Below the pieces are notes generated by a model. The model did no database searches, was not told the DNA's origin, and saw nothing but the letters and a program-made list of their open reading frames with translations. A DNA stretch of 64,000 nt from Flavobacteriaceae bacterium UBA5544. GTDB taxonomy: Bacteria; Bacteroidota; Bacteroidia; Flavobacteriales; Flavobacteriaceae. Shown here piece after piece: positions 17,657-25,989 of this stretch (positions are counted from its first letter, which is position 1; each line of letters begins with the position of its first letter). A program made the translations under genes and the position numbers. Location: contig DINI01000031.1 in NCBI GenBank assembly GCA_002426755.1, positions 1 to 64,000 of the forward strand, written 5' to 3'.

Positions 17657-18745
17657 ATGAAAACATTTACACTTTATGTCAGCTTGATGCTTATGAGCGT
17701 CGCCACTTTTGCACAAACTACTTGGACTGTGGACAACAGGCCGGGGACCACAGCGCAATTCAGTTCTGTTCAAGCAGCTCATGATGCTGCTCAACCAGGT
17801 GATTTTATCTACATCCACCCATCCCCAAATTCTTATGGCACACTATCAATCAAAAAGGAAATTCATCTTCGGGGGATAGGTCATAATCCTGAATTGGCAA
17901 ATGGAGAGCATGCCATTATGGGAAGTATATCCATTTCGAGAAATGCCACTGAAGCCACAAGCTCTTCCAATTCCTCCATTTCCGGTTTAGATATAGGTGT
18001 TATCAATGATGGCAACGAAGCCGCCTTTACCAATATTCTTATCCAGAATAATCGTATCAATAATTTAAATTTCTATCAGGCTTATAACTACATAGTGCAG
18101 GGAAATGTTTTTAATTCGACTTCTGGATACTCTGTTTATTTCAACACACCTTCTCATGCCAACAATATTATTTCGCACAATATTTTTAACATCATATCCA
18201 ATCCGGGACCAACAACAGCTGTATTTAATGGTCTAGTAGCTTCTGACACCGTTACAAACAATTTGCTGGTTATGAGTTCAAATGGTGCCACCAACACTTT
18301 TTTCAATAGCTGCAATAATCCAACAGTTAACAACAACATGTTTATTTTGGGGACAGCCGCAGTAGTATCATCCATCAACCTCAACAATAGCAACATTAAC
18401 TTTCAAAACTGTTTAACTTTTGATTATGGAGGACAAACTGTCGCAACACTTTCGGGAACGAACAACCTAAATAATACCAATCCGCAATTTATAGATGTTG
18501 GAACTCCTGCCAACCCAACATTTGCATACACTCACAATTATAAATTAGCAACTGGTTCACCTGCCATTGATGCAGGCAGCGATGGTGATGATTTAGGCAT
18601 ATTTGGTCAAGGATTTTTATTTCAAATGAAAGGGTATCCATTTGATTTACCTTATCCAACTCAAATTAATATTACAAATGCAATCGTGGAAGCCGGTGGG
18701 TCACTTGAAGTGAATTTTAAGGCAGAAGCTAATGTTGAAAACTAA
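17657..18745 (+). CDS. Secreted right-handed beta-helix protein
   Basis: A 362-residue protein with a signal peptide ending in TFAQ (about residue 20). The body has short N-rich turns (NNIISHNIFN, TNNLLVM, VNNNMFIL) in the spacing of pectate-lyase-like beta-helices, and ends the helix with YKLATGSPAIDAGSDGDD, a phrase common in choice-of-anchor beta-helix proteins. No catalytic residues were identified and no C-terminal sorting domain is visible, unlike its neighbour. It is 5 bp upstream of the T9SS repeat protein, so the two form an operon and may act as a pair at the surface. Confidence 0.85.
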   Translation: MKTFTLYVSLMLMSVATFAQTTWTVDNRPGTTAQFSSVQAAHDAAQPGDFIYIHPSPNSYGTLSIKKEIHLRGIGHNPELANGEHAIMGSISISRNATEATSSSNSSISGLDIGVINDGNEAAFTNILIQNNRINNLNFYQAYNYIVQGNVFNSTSGYSVYFNTPSHANNIISHNIFNIISNPGPTTAVFNGLVASDTVTNNLLVMSSNGATNTFFNSCNNPTVNNNMFILGTAAVVSSINLNNSNINFQNCLTFDYGGQTVATLSGTNNLNNTNPQFIDVGTPANPTFAYTHNYKLATGSPAIDAGSDGDDLGIFGQGFLFQMKGYPFDLPYPTQINITNAIVEAGGSLEVNFKAEANVEN

Positions 18746-18750
18746 ATGCT

Positions 18751-19956
18751 ATGAAAACTCATCCAATAACATTTATATGGTTTCTATTCATTTGTTTTAC
18801 GACACAAGGACAGTCAAACATATCTAATCTTGAATACTTTTTTGATTCTGACCCCGGTGTAGGCAATGCCATAATTGTAGATGTTGCAAACACTGCCACA
18901 TTAAATGAGAATGTAATCATACCCGTTAGCAGTTTAAGTTCTGGAATTCACATTTTGCACGTGAGGAGTCAAAACGAGGTTGATAAATGGAGTTTTTATG
19001 GCAGACAACCATTTTATATCGCTAACTTTTCAAATGCACTCAACAACACATTATCAGCAGTAGAGTATTTTATTGATGTAGACCCAGGCGTTGGAAATGC
19101 AACAGCTTTAACCATCGCTTCGAGTTCAAATCTGAACACCTCTTTTGTTATTCCATTAAGCATGGTTTCAACGGGTATTCATATTTTAAATATTCGAGTT
19201 AAGAACAACTTAAATCAATGGAGTATGTACGCCCAACAAGTGTTCTACAAATCACCTCAGATTTTGAACAATGCAGTCATTGCAGCAGAGTATTTTGTTG
19301 ATGTAGACCCAGGGGTTGGAAATGCCGAAGTTTTATCTATTCCGCCAGGCGCCTCGTCTAACGAGTTTCTTTCAATACCACTGACAAGCATTTCAGAAGG
19401 CATTCATATTCTCCATGTAAGGGTTAAAAACAATTCAAACCAATGGAGCCTTTATGCTCGACAAGTGTTTTACAAATCACCACAGATTTTAAACAACGAA
19501 CTTGTTGCTGCTGAATATTTTATTGATGAAGATCCAGGAATTGGCAATGCGACATCAATAGCCATTACACAAAGTGCCAGTGTTGATGAACTTTTGAATA
19601 TTGCCATTCCTGAAGATCTCGCAGAAGGAGATCATGTGTTACATTTACGCGTACAGCGAAATGATGGAAGTTGGAGTTTGTATGGGCGGCCAGAATTTAC
19701 GAGCACACTTTCGGTCAACAGTTTAACTTTTGAAAATTTCAAACTGTTTCCAAATCCTGTGCAAGACTTCCTGAATCTATCCATTAGCAATGCAAGCTTG
19801 GAGCATGTTAAAATTATCGATCTTAATGGCAAGGTGGTATTGGAACAAACCAAGAATTTAGACCGGTTAAATCTAGGCCAGCTTGTTTCAGGAATGTATT
19901 TGATACAAATAAAAACTTCAAATGGCAGGATTTCAAAAAAAATAATCAAGAACTAA
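18751..19956 (+). CDS. Four-repeat secreted protein with T9SS sorting domain
   Basis: A 401-residue protein with a signal peptide (ending TTQGQ). Four repeats follow, each starting with (V/L)EYF(I/F)D-x-DPG(V/I)GNA and ending in H(I/V)LH(V/L)R ... W-S-(F/L/M)-Y-(G/A)-R/Q; the anchor codons lie at 18850, 19081, 19306 and 19531 (77, 75 and 75 residues apart). The C-terminal about 75 residues are a type A T9SS sorting domain: FPNPVQDFLNL, IIDLNGKVV, LVSGMYLIQI and a basic end. The repeat unit is widespread in Bacteroidota surface proteins but its ligand is unknown. The protein is exported over the outer membrane and likely anchored or released there. Confidence 0.9.
   Translation: MKTHPITFIWFLFICFTTQGQSNISNLEYFFDSDPGVGNAIIVDVANTATLNENVIIPVSSLSSGIHILHVRSQNEVDKWSFYGRQPFYIANFSNALNNTLSAVEYFIDVDPGVGNATALTIASSSNLNTSFVIPLSMVSTGIHILNIRVKNNLNQWSMYAQQVFYKSPQILNNAVIAAEYFVDVDPGVGNAEVLSIPPGASSNEFLSIPLTSISEGIHILHVRVKNNSNQWSLYARQVFYKSPQILNNELVAAEYFIDEDPGIGNATSIAITQSASVDELLNIAIPEDLAEGDHVLHLRVQRNDGSWSLYGRPEFTSTLSVNSLTFENFKLFPNPVQDFLNLSISNASLEHVKIIDLNGKVVLEQTKNLDRLNLGQLVSGMYLIQIKTSNGRISKKIIKN
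18838..19710 (+). repeat. Four in-frame repeats of 75-77 residues
   Basis: DPGVGNA / DPGIGNA anchors at 18850, 19081, 19306 and 19531, spaced 231, 225 and 225 bp. Units 2 and 3 share long stretches (QVFYKSPQILNN occurs twice), so they are the most recent copies. Confidence 0.88.
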
Positions 19957-20134
19957 ATAAATTAATTACATTTCATCACTAATTAAATGGTATTTGCTTT
20001 TCGTGGATTTTCTATTTGATTTTCTCGTTAATTTATATCTAATTAACAGGTATCATACTATAAAATCCATGAAAAGTAATTTGCCAAAGCTTTAAAATTT
20101 TCAAACTGTATTTACTTAATCTATAAAAAAGCTA

Positions 20135-21946
20135 ATGAAATTTTATTTAAGCTTATTTTTCAGTTTAACGGCTATAATTTGTAGAGCACAAACTTCGCAA
20201 AGCCAAGTAAACTATTCAAATTGTAAGAATAATGCTTGTAAAATAAGTGAATCCTTTAAAAATGCAGAACATTTTTTAGAAACAGATGATATAATCGCAT
20301 CACAAAATTGGTTAGATATTACGAAAAATCTAATTTCTCCAAAAACTCTGGACACAACTACAGTATTTGTTCACAGCTTACAATCCGAACTTTTTTATTA
20401 TAACGGTCTATATCAATTTGGCATAACCGAAGCTGAAAAAACCATAGCTAATGCTCTTATTTTAGAAGATAGTTTGCTTATCTCGAATGGATACTTTTTT
20501 AAAGGGATTAATTTAATGGAATCCAACAAATTGAAGGAGGCTGAATTTTCTTTATGGAAGTCTAGAGATTACCAACCTAAAGCATATCAAAAATCCCATT
20601 TAAGAAGCGCTATTTTAAATGAACATATATACAATAATATTGCGCAATTAAAACAGCAAATAAAACAGTCAGACTCTGCATTTTGGTACAACACAAAAGC
20701 CTACGAGTTCGCAAAAAAAAACGACAGCAAAAGAGGAGTTCCAAATATAGAGCAGACCTTTGCCCAACTTTATCTAGCCAAAAACGATATCAATAACGCT
20801 TTAATCCATTTAAACGAAAGTACACTTGTCGCTCAAAAAAATGATTATTTTGATATCATTTTAGCGAATTATGGACTTATGCTACATTGCTACCCAAACG
20901 ATGATGAAAAAATAAATTTCTGGTTTGGAAAAGCACTAGAGTTAATAAAAGAAAATAAAATCAATATTCTATACCAAACATATTTCTATAAAACAGCCAT
21001 AGAGGCATTTAAAAAGAACAATCAACTGGAAAACTTGGTGTTTGCGCAGGAAACATTGCTTAAAATTAATGCAGAAATTTCATTGAACAACAACACTTAC
21101 ATTCAAAATGTTACCGAAAAATATCTGAAATATGAAAATAAACTTCTGCAGCAACAATTGGATTTAATTGAAAACCAAAGGGAAAAACAGATCTATTTCA
21201 TTATAAGTATTAGTTTAATATTGTTTTCTTTAGGTATTTGGTTTTTTTATAGACAAAAACAGAAAATAAAGAATAAAGAAATTGATTCTCTGCAACAAAA
21301 ACAAAACATATCAAATCTACAGGCCCTTATTGAAGGTGAAGAAAAAGAACGTATTCGTTTGGCCCAAGAACTGCATGATGGCATTAATGGCGATTTATCT
21401 TCCATAAAATACCAGCTTTTAAGTATTTCGGATGATGATTTGTCCAAAACAGTTAAAACAACTTTTGATAAAACGGTTGATTTGATTGATTTCACGTGCC
21501 AACAAGTTCGAAATATCTCGCATAATCTATCTCCAATGACCATTAGAGATTTTGGCCTTATCACCTCAATAAAAAATTACTGCTCAAAATTAGAAAGTGT
21601 CCATCCAATTAAAATTCATTTTCAACATTTTGGAAGTGAAATTCAATTACAAAAAAACATAGAAACCATTATTTACAGAATTGTTCAAGAATTGGTAAAC
21701 AACATCATAAAACACGCCAACGCAACAGAGGCTATCGTTCAAATCAACACCTATGAAGAGCACATTTTTATAACGGTTGAAGACAACGGCAAAGGGTTTC
21801 AAAAAACATCTGAAAATTCTGGAATCGGATTAAAAAATATAGCTTCTAGAATTGCTTTTTTGAATGCCAATTTAGAAGAAGAACATAATGAAAATGGTAC
21901 GACCTTTACGATACATATTGATTTAAAAAATATTCCCACAACATGA
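20135..21946 (+). CDS. TPR-containing sensor histidine kinase (HisKA_3 type)
   Basis: A 603-residue inner-membrane kinase. Signal peptide ends near residue 20 (CRAQ); a periplasmic helical region to about 345 has TPR character; one TM helix lies at about 353-371; then a coiled coil and the HisKA_3 dimerisation domain with the phosphorylated His414 (QELHDGINGDLSS). The HATPase domain has the N box (VQELVNNIIKHA), VEDNGKGF and GIGLKNI. This NarX/DegS-like class pairs with LuxR-type regulators, and such a gene follows with an ATGA overlap. The adjacent surface-protein pair (17657-19956) is a plausible target. Confidence 0.93.
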   Translation: MKFYLSLFFSLTAIICRAQTSQSQVNYSNCKNNACKISESFKNAEHFLETDDIIASQNWLDITKNLISPKTLDTTTVFVHSLQSELFYYNGLYQFGITEAEKTIANALILEDSLLISNGYFFKGINLMESNKLKEAEFSLWKSRDYQPKAYQKSHLRSAILNEHIYNNIAQLKQQIKQSDSAFWYNTKAYEFAKKNDSKRGVPNIEQTFAQLYLAKNDINNALIHLNESTLVAQKNDYFDIILANYGLMLHCYPNDDEKINFWFGKALELIKENKINILYQTYFYKTAIEAFKKNNQLENLVFAQETLLKINAEISLNNNTYIQNVTEKYLKYENKLLQQQLDLIENQREKQIYFIISISLILFSLGIWFFYRQKQKIKNKEIDSLQQKQNISNLQALIEGEEKERIRLAQELHDGINGDLSSIKYQLLSISDDDLSKTVKTTFDKTVDLIDFTCQQVRNISHNLSPMTIRDFGLITSIKNYCSKLESVHPIKIHFQHFGSEIQLQKNIETIIYRIVQELVNNIIKHANATEAIVQINTYEEHIFITVEDNGKGFQKTSENSGIGLKNIASRIAFLNANLEEEHNENGTTFTIHIDLKNIPTT

Positions 21947-22578
21947 CCACACTTGCGATTACGGATGACCACGCTATGGTGGTCGAAGGTTTAAAAACGA
22001 TGCTGAATAAGGTTGAGGACATTCAGATCACCGATTCGTTCCACACCGTGAATGACACTCTTTTGGGTTTAAAAAACAAAGTTCCAGATGTGTTACTTTT
22101 GGATATCAATCTACCAGATGGTAATGGCATTGATTTATGCAAATCCCTTAAAGAAACTTATAAAAATCTGAAAATTATTGCCCTATCAAATTTTGAAGAT
22201 ATTGCGTTTGTCAAACAAATCATTAAAAATGGCGCGAATGGATATTTGTTGAAAAACACCACAAAATCAGAGCTTGTCTTGGCAATAAAGAGCGTAAAAA
22301 ATGACGAATTGTTTCTTCCTGAACCCTTGAAACGACTTTTACTGAATGATTCGCTAGGAAAACAAAATAACAGTTCCTTTTTTGTTCCCAATTTAACCAG
22401 ACGCGAAAAAGAAGTCCTAGCTTTGATTGTCAAAGAATACACCTCCGAAGAAATTGCCAACAAATTATTTGTCTCCGTAAAAACGGTAGAAGCACATCGC
22501 AGTAACCTCATTCAAAAATTGAGCGTCAAGAACGTCGCCGGGTTGGTAAGGGTTGCTATTGAAAAAGGATTGGTATAA
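21943..22578 (+). CDS. NarL/LuxR-family response regulator
   Basis: A 211-residue two-component regulator. Receiver domain: acidic pair Asp8/Asp9, phosphoacceptor Asp54 (LLLDINLPDG), Lys104 (YLLKN). The C-terminal GerE/LuxR helix-turn-helix starts at LTRREKEVLALI (about 149) and includes IANKLFVSVKTVEAHRSN. Its ATG overlaps the kinase stop by four bases, so both are made together and the kinase almost certainly phosphorylates it. It binds DNA; target promoters cannot be told from the sequence. Confidence 0.95.
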   Translation: MTTLAITDDHAMVVEGLKTMLNKVEDIQITDSFHTVNDTLLGLKNKVPDVLLLDINLPDGNGIDLCKSLKETYKNLKIIALSNFEDIAFVKQIIKNGANGYLLKNTTKSELVLAIKSVKNDELFLPEPLKRLLLNDSLGKQNNSSFFVPNLTRREKEVLALIVKEYTSEEIANKLFVSVKTVEAHRSNLIQKLSVKNVAGLVRVAIEKGLV

Positions 22579-22584
22579 AAAAGA

Positions 22585-22601
22585 CCAATTTAAAAAATTG
22601 G
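22585..22601. terminator. Weak hairpin after the response regulator
   Basis: Perfect 7-bp arms CCAATTT / AAATTGG around AAA, between convergent genes. There is no clean T run on the plus strand, so terminator function is uncertain. Confidence 0.35.
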
Positions 22602-22640
22602 CCCTTTCCCGACTTTACTCAAATAATCAATTCACAAAAA

Positions 22641-24311
22641 TTATACTTTCACGTACGCATCCGAATGCACTTTAGCAACGGCTCGTCCACTTGGGTCATT
22701 CATGTTTTTAAAGGCTTCATCCCACTCCAAAGCAATTTTGGTACTGCAAGCCACGGATGCTTCCTGCGGCACACACAAGGCTGCGGCATCACTTGGGAAA
22801 TGTTCTGCAAAAATGGAACGATAGTAAAATTCTTCCTTATTCGTTGGGGTTTGCAATGGAAACTTGTACTTGGCATTTTTAAGTTGCTCATCACTCACTT
22901 CGTTGGCAACCACTTCTTTCAACGTATCAATCCAACTGTAACCTACGCCGTCACTGAACTGCTCCTTTTGTCTCCAAGCCACACTTGCCGGCAGCATATC
23001 TTCAAAGGCTTTACGAACTACCCATTTTTCCATACGTTCACCATTGATCATTTTATCTTGCGGATTGATTCGCATTGCAACATCCATAAATTCTTTATCC
23101 AAAAACGGAACACGTCCTTCAATTCCCCAAGCCGCCAAACTTTTATTGGCGCGCAAACAATCATACATGTGCAATTTGCTTAATTTACGAACGGTTTCTT
23201 CATGGAATTCTTTCGCATTTGGTGCTTTATGGAAGTATAAATACCCACCGAATAATTCATCGGCACCCTCTCCGGACAGTACCATTTTGATGCCCATAGA
23301 TTTTATCACACGAGCCATCAAATACATTGGAGTACTGGCTCGAATTGTTGTGATATCATAGGTTTCAAGGTTATAAATCACATCTCTAATCGCATCCAAT
23401 CCTTCTTGAATGGTAAACTTTATTTCGTGGTGAACCGTACCTATATGGTCAGCTACTTTTCGTGCTGCTGCCAAATCGGGTGAGCCTTCCAATCCTACAG
23501 AAAAGCTATGCAATTGTGGCCACCAGGCAGCCTGTGTATCATCGGATTCAATACGTTTTTCAGCATATTTTTTTGCAATGGCAGATGTTACCGAAGAATC
23601 CAATCCACCTGAAAGTAAAACGCCGTAAGGTACATCACTCATCAATTGTCTGTGAACGGCAGCTTCCAACGCTTCCTTGATGGCTTTGATACTTGTTTGA
23701 TTGTCTTTTACGGCATCAAATTCCGTCCAATCGCGTTGGTACCATTTGACAAATTTGCCATCTTTACTGCTCATATAATGTCCTGGAGGGAACAATTCTA
23801 TTTTTGTACAATAGCCTTCCAAGGCTTTCAATTCTGAAGCGACATAAAAAGTTCCGTTCTGGTCCCAACCAATGTACAATGGAATGATTCCCATATGATC
23901 ACGAGCAATGAAGTACTCATCTTTTTCAACATCATAAATAGCAAATCCAAAAATGCCATTCATTTCATCAATAAAATCAACTCCTTTCTCTTGGTACAAT
24001 GCCAAAATGACTTCACAATCGCTTTCAGTTTGAAATTTATAATCTGGAAACTGCTTTCTCAATGCTCTATGATTATAAATTTCTCCATTGGCAGCCAAAA
24101 TCAGTTGTTTGTCTTCACTCACTAACGGCTGCTTTCCAGAAGCTGGATCCACAATAGCCAAACGCTCATGTGCCAAAATTGCCTTATCATTATTATAGAT
24201 TCCACTCCAATCTGGTCCACGATGACGGATTATTTTTGCCATTTCCAGCAATTGAGGCCTTAAATCTTCAGCTTTTTGTTTTAAATCAAATGCACATACA
24301 ATTCCACACAT
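22641..24311 (-). CDS. asnB: Glutamine-hydrolysing asparagine synthetase B
   Basis: Makes asparagine from aspartate, ATP and glutamine (EC 6.3.5.4). The 556 residues begin MCGIV, so Cys2 becomes the N-terminal nucleophile of the glutaminase domain. The synthetase domain has the PP-loop SGGLDSS near residue 230 and GEGADELFGGYLYFHKAPN further on. Length and motifs match the E. coli AsnB type. It is convergent with the regulator gene. Upstream, CATATTTG on the minus strand (about 24363-24370) is one base away from the -7 consensus. Confidence 0.97.
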   Translation of the reverse strand: MCGIVCAFDLKQKAEDLRPQLLEMAKIIRHRGPDWSGIYNNDKAILAHERLAIVDPASGKQPLVSEDKQLILAANGEIYNHRALRKQFPDYKFQTESDCEVILALYQEKGVDFIDEMNGIFGFAIYDVEKDEYFIARDHMGIIPLYIGWDQNGTFYVASELKALEGYCTKIELFPPGHYMSSKDGKFVKWYQRDWTEFDAVKDNQTSIKAIKEALEAAVHRQLMSDVPYGVLLSGGLDSSVTSAIAKKYAEKRIESDDTQAAWWPQLHSFSVGLEGSPDLAAARKVADHIGTVHHEIKFTIQEGLDAIRDVIYNLETYDITTIRASTPMYLMARVIKSMGIKMVLSGEGADELFGGYLYFHKAPNAKEFHEETVRKLSKLHMYDCLRANKSLAAWGIEGRVPFLDKEFMDVAMRINPQDKMINGERMEKWVVRKAFEDMLPASVAWRQKEQFSDGVGYSWIDTLKEVVANEVSDEQLKNAKYKFPLQTPTNKEEFYYRSIFAEHFPSDAAALCVPQEASVACSTKIALEWDEAFKNMNDPSGRAVAKVHSDAYVKV

Positions 24312-24567
24312 TTTTATATCAATTTTAAATTTATGATTATTATTTCATTTGTTATTTGAAGCAAATATGATATTATGGTTACAATTATAAAACATTTAAA
24401 TAATAAATACTTTCATATTATAACTAATAAATCAATTTTAACTTTAAATCAAAATTAAAAACATTCGATTTTTAATCAAATGATTCAATTATGTAAATTT
24501 TAACATAAGATTTCAACCATCGTAAAATAAATAAATACTAATTTTATACTCAATTAAAATTTTTGAT

Positions 24568-25116
24568 ATGAAAAAGAGAACTTTTTTAACCTCGATTGCA
24601 TTAACTCTGTTATTATTTTTATCCACAAATACTTTTGCCCAAGATTTTCCGGATTTGGATGTTAGTCCAATGGATGCAGCAACATTTCCTGGTAATTATA
24701 AAGTATCGGATAAATTAATAAAAGTAGTTTATAGCAGACCTCAACTCAAAGGTCGTACACTTTCTAAATTAGCTCCAAAAGATGAAGTTTGGAGAACTGG
24801 AGCCAATGAAGCTTCGGAAATTACCTTTTATGAACCAGTCATGTTTGGCAATACCAAAATAAAAGCTGGAACTTATACATTATTTACCATTCCTGGCGAA
24901 AAAGAATGGACAGTGATTTTGAGTTCAGACTTAAATGTTTGGGGATCTTACACCTATGACAAAGCAAATGATGTTGCGCGATTGAACGTACCAGTTCAAA
25001 AAGCAAAAAAACCAATTGAGGCATTTTCAATTGTCTTTGATGAATCTAAAACTGGTGCTACCATGTATTTAGGCTGGGCAGATACTGTAATTGCAGTTCC
25101 ATTTAATAAAATGTAA
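24568..25116 (+). CDS. DUF2911 family exported protein
   Basis: A 182-residue protein with a signal peptide ending NTFAQ (about residue 24). The mature part matches the DUF2911 pattern: VVYSRPQLKGR, WRTGANEASEITFYEPV, IKAGTYTLFTIPGEKEWTVIL and a C-terminal YLGWADTVIAVPF. The function of DUF2911 is not established; members are periplasmic or outer-membrane associated in Bacteroidota. It is a single-gene unit with a strong terminator behind it. Confidence 0.92.
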   Translation: MKKRTFLTSIALTLLLFLSTNTFAQDFPDLDVSPMDAATFPGNYKVSDKLIKVVYSRPQLKGRTLSKLAPKDEVWRTGANEASEITFYEPVMFGNTKIKAGTYTLFTIPGEKEWTVILSSDLNVWGSYTYDKANDVARLNVPVQKAKKPIEAFSIVFDESKTGATMYLGWADTVIAVPFNKM

Positions 25117-25134
25117 CATTTATAGTTATTTAAA

Positions 25135-25171
25135 ACAAAAGCCTTGAATTATCAAGGCTTTTGTTTTTTTT
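25135..25171. terminator. Bidirectional terminator between the DUF2911 gene and queE
   Basis: 13-bp stem ACAAAAGCCTTGA / TCAAGGCTTTTGT with an ATTA loop, followed by a T run on the plus strand and preceded by A residues; serves both convergent genes. Confidence 0.9.
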
Positions 25172-25799
25172 ATGGAATATTTAAATATTTATGTGTTTGC
25201 AATGACACTTTCCATTTTGGGTTTGCCATGACGTATTCTACAATTTCAGGAATCACCTTGTCCCGCTTACTCCATTCTGGCTGTAGATATAGAATACAGT
25301 TTTTATTGACTTTTGCGGCCTGTTCTTCGGCAAAACGAAAATCGTCTTTGTTATAAACGATTACTTTTAATTCGTTGGCGTTAGCATAGACTTCTTGTGT
25401 TGGCAATTTTAATTTCTTTGGAGACAAACATATCCAGTCCCAAGTTCCTGTCAATTTATAGGCTCCAGATGTTTCGATATGCACTTGTAATCCCTTTGCT
25501 TTCAATTGCGAAGTTAATTCGGTCATATCCCAAGTTAATGGTTCACCGCCAGTCACCACAATGGTATCACTATATTTTGCGGCATTTTCAACAATTTTTG
25601 AAGTTTCTGTAGGCGGATGCAAATTGGCATTCCAACTTTCTTTGACATCGCACCAATGGCAACCTACATCACAACCACCAACTCTAATAAAATAGGCGGC
25701 AGTTCCTTTGTGGAAACCCTCCCCTTGTATCGTGTAAAACTCTTCCATCAAAGGCAACATCAGTCCTTTGTCTATTAAGTCTTGAATCTCTTTTTTCAT
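25170..25799 (-). CDS. queE: 7-carboxy-7-deazaguanine synthase
   Basis: Radical SAM enzyme that turns 6-carboxytetrahydropterin into 7-carboxy-7-deazaguanine on the way to queuosine (EC 4.3.99.3). In 209 residues it shows the [4Fe-4S] cysteines Cys43, Cys47 and Cys50 (GGCDVGCHWCD), the substrate stretch FYTIQGEGFHKG, TGGEPL and IETSGAY. The unusual CxxxCxxC spacing with DVGCHWCD is the QueE pattern. Its -7 box is 8 bases from the start codon. folE at 4447 provides the pathway entry step; queC/queD were not seen here. Confidence 0.95.
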   Translation of the reverse strand: MKKEIQDLIDKGLMLPLMEEFYTIQGEGFHKGTAAYFIRVGGCDVGCHWCDVKESWNANLHPPTETSKIVENAAKYSDTIVVTGGEPLTWDMTELTSQLKAKGLQVHIETSGAYKLTGTWDWICLSPKKLKLPTQEVYANANELKVIVYNKDDFRFAEEQAAKVNKNCILYLQPEWSKRDKVIPEIVEYVMANPKWKVSLQTHKYLNIP

Positions 25800-25806
25800 A
25801 AGGCTG

Positions 25807-25814
25807 CAAAGATA
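25807..25814 (-). promoter_or_regulatory. Promoter -7 box of queE
   Basis: TATCTTTG (minus strand) ends 7 bases before the queE ATG, so the leader must be very short or absent. Confidence 0.55.
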
Positions 25815-25822
25815 ATTAATTA

Positions 25823-25840
25823 GTTGGCAGTCGCAGTGTC
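25823..25840. repeat. Solo end of the CAGTCG inverted-repeat family
   Basis: GTTGGCAGTCGCAGTGTC shares the CAGTCGCAGT core with the ends of the units at 33531-34002 and 37476-37587. No matching opposite end was found between here and 25990, so this is a remnant or chance partial match. It lies just upstream of queE. Confidence 0.5.
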
Positions 25841-25989
25841 CATGTAGCAGTTTTTGAAAATGAAATCGAAAGAATATGGGTGGCTTTAAATTTCAAAGTC
25901 AGCTAAATGCCTCACAACTCCGCTTATTTGTTGAAAACATTTTCGGCTGTATTGATTCAAGATTAGTATTTTTATAAAAATTTTAAATA

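Noticed and set aside
22665..24125. Several open frames on the plus strand opposite asnB
   Set aside because: AsnB is clear on the minus strand with full motifs; the opposite frames have no family features.
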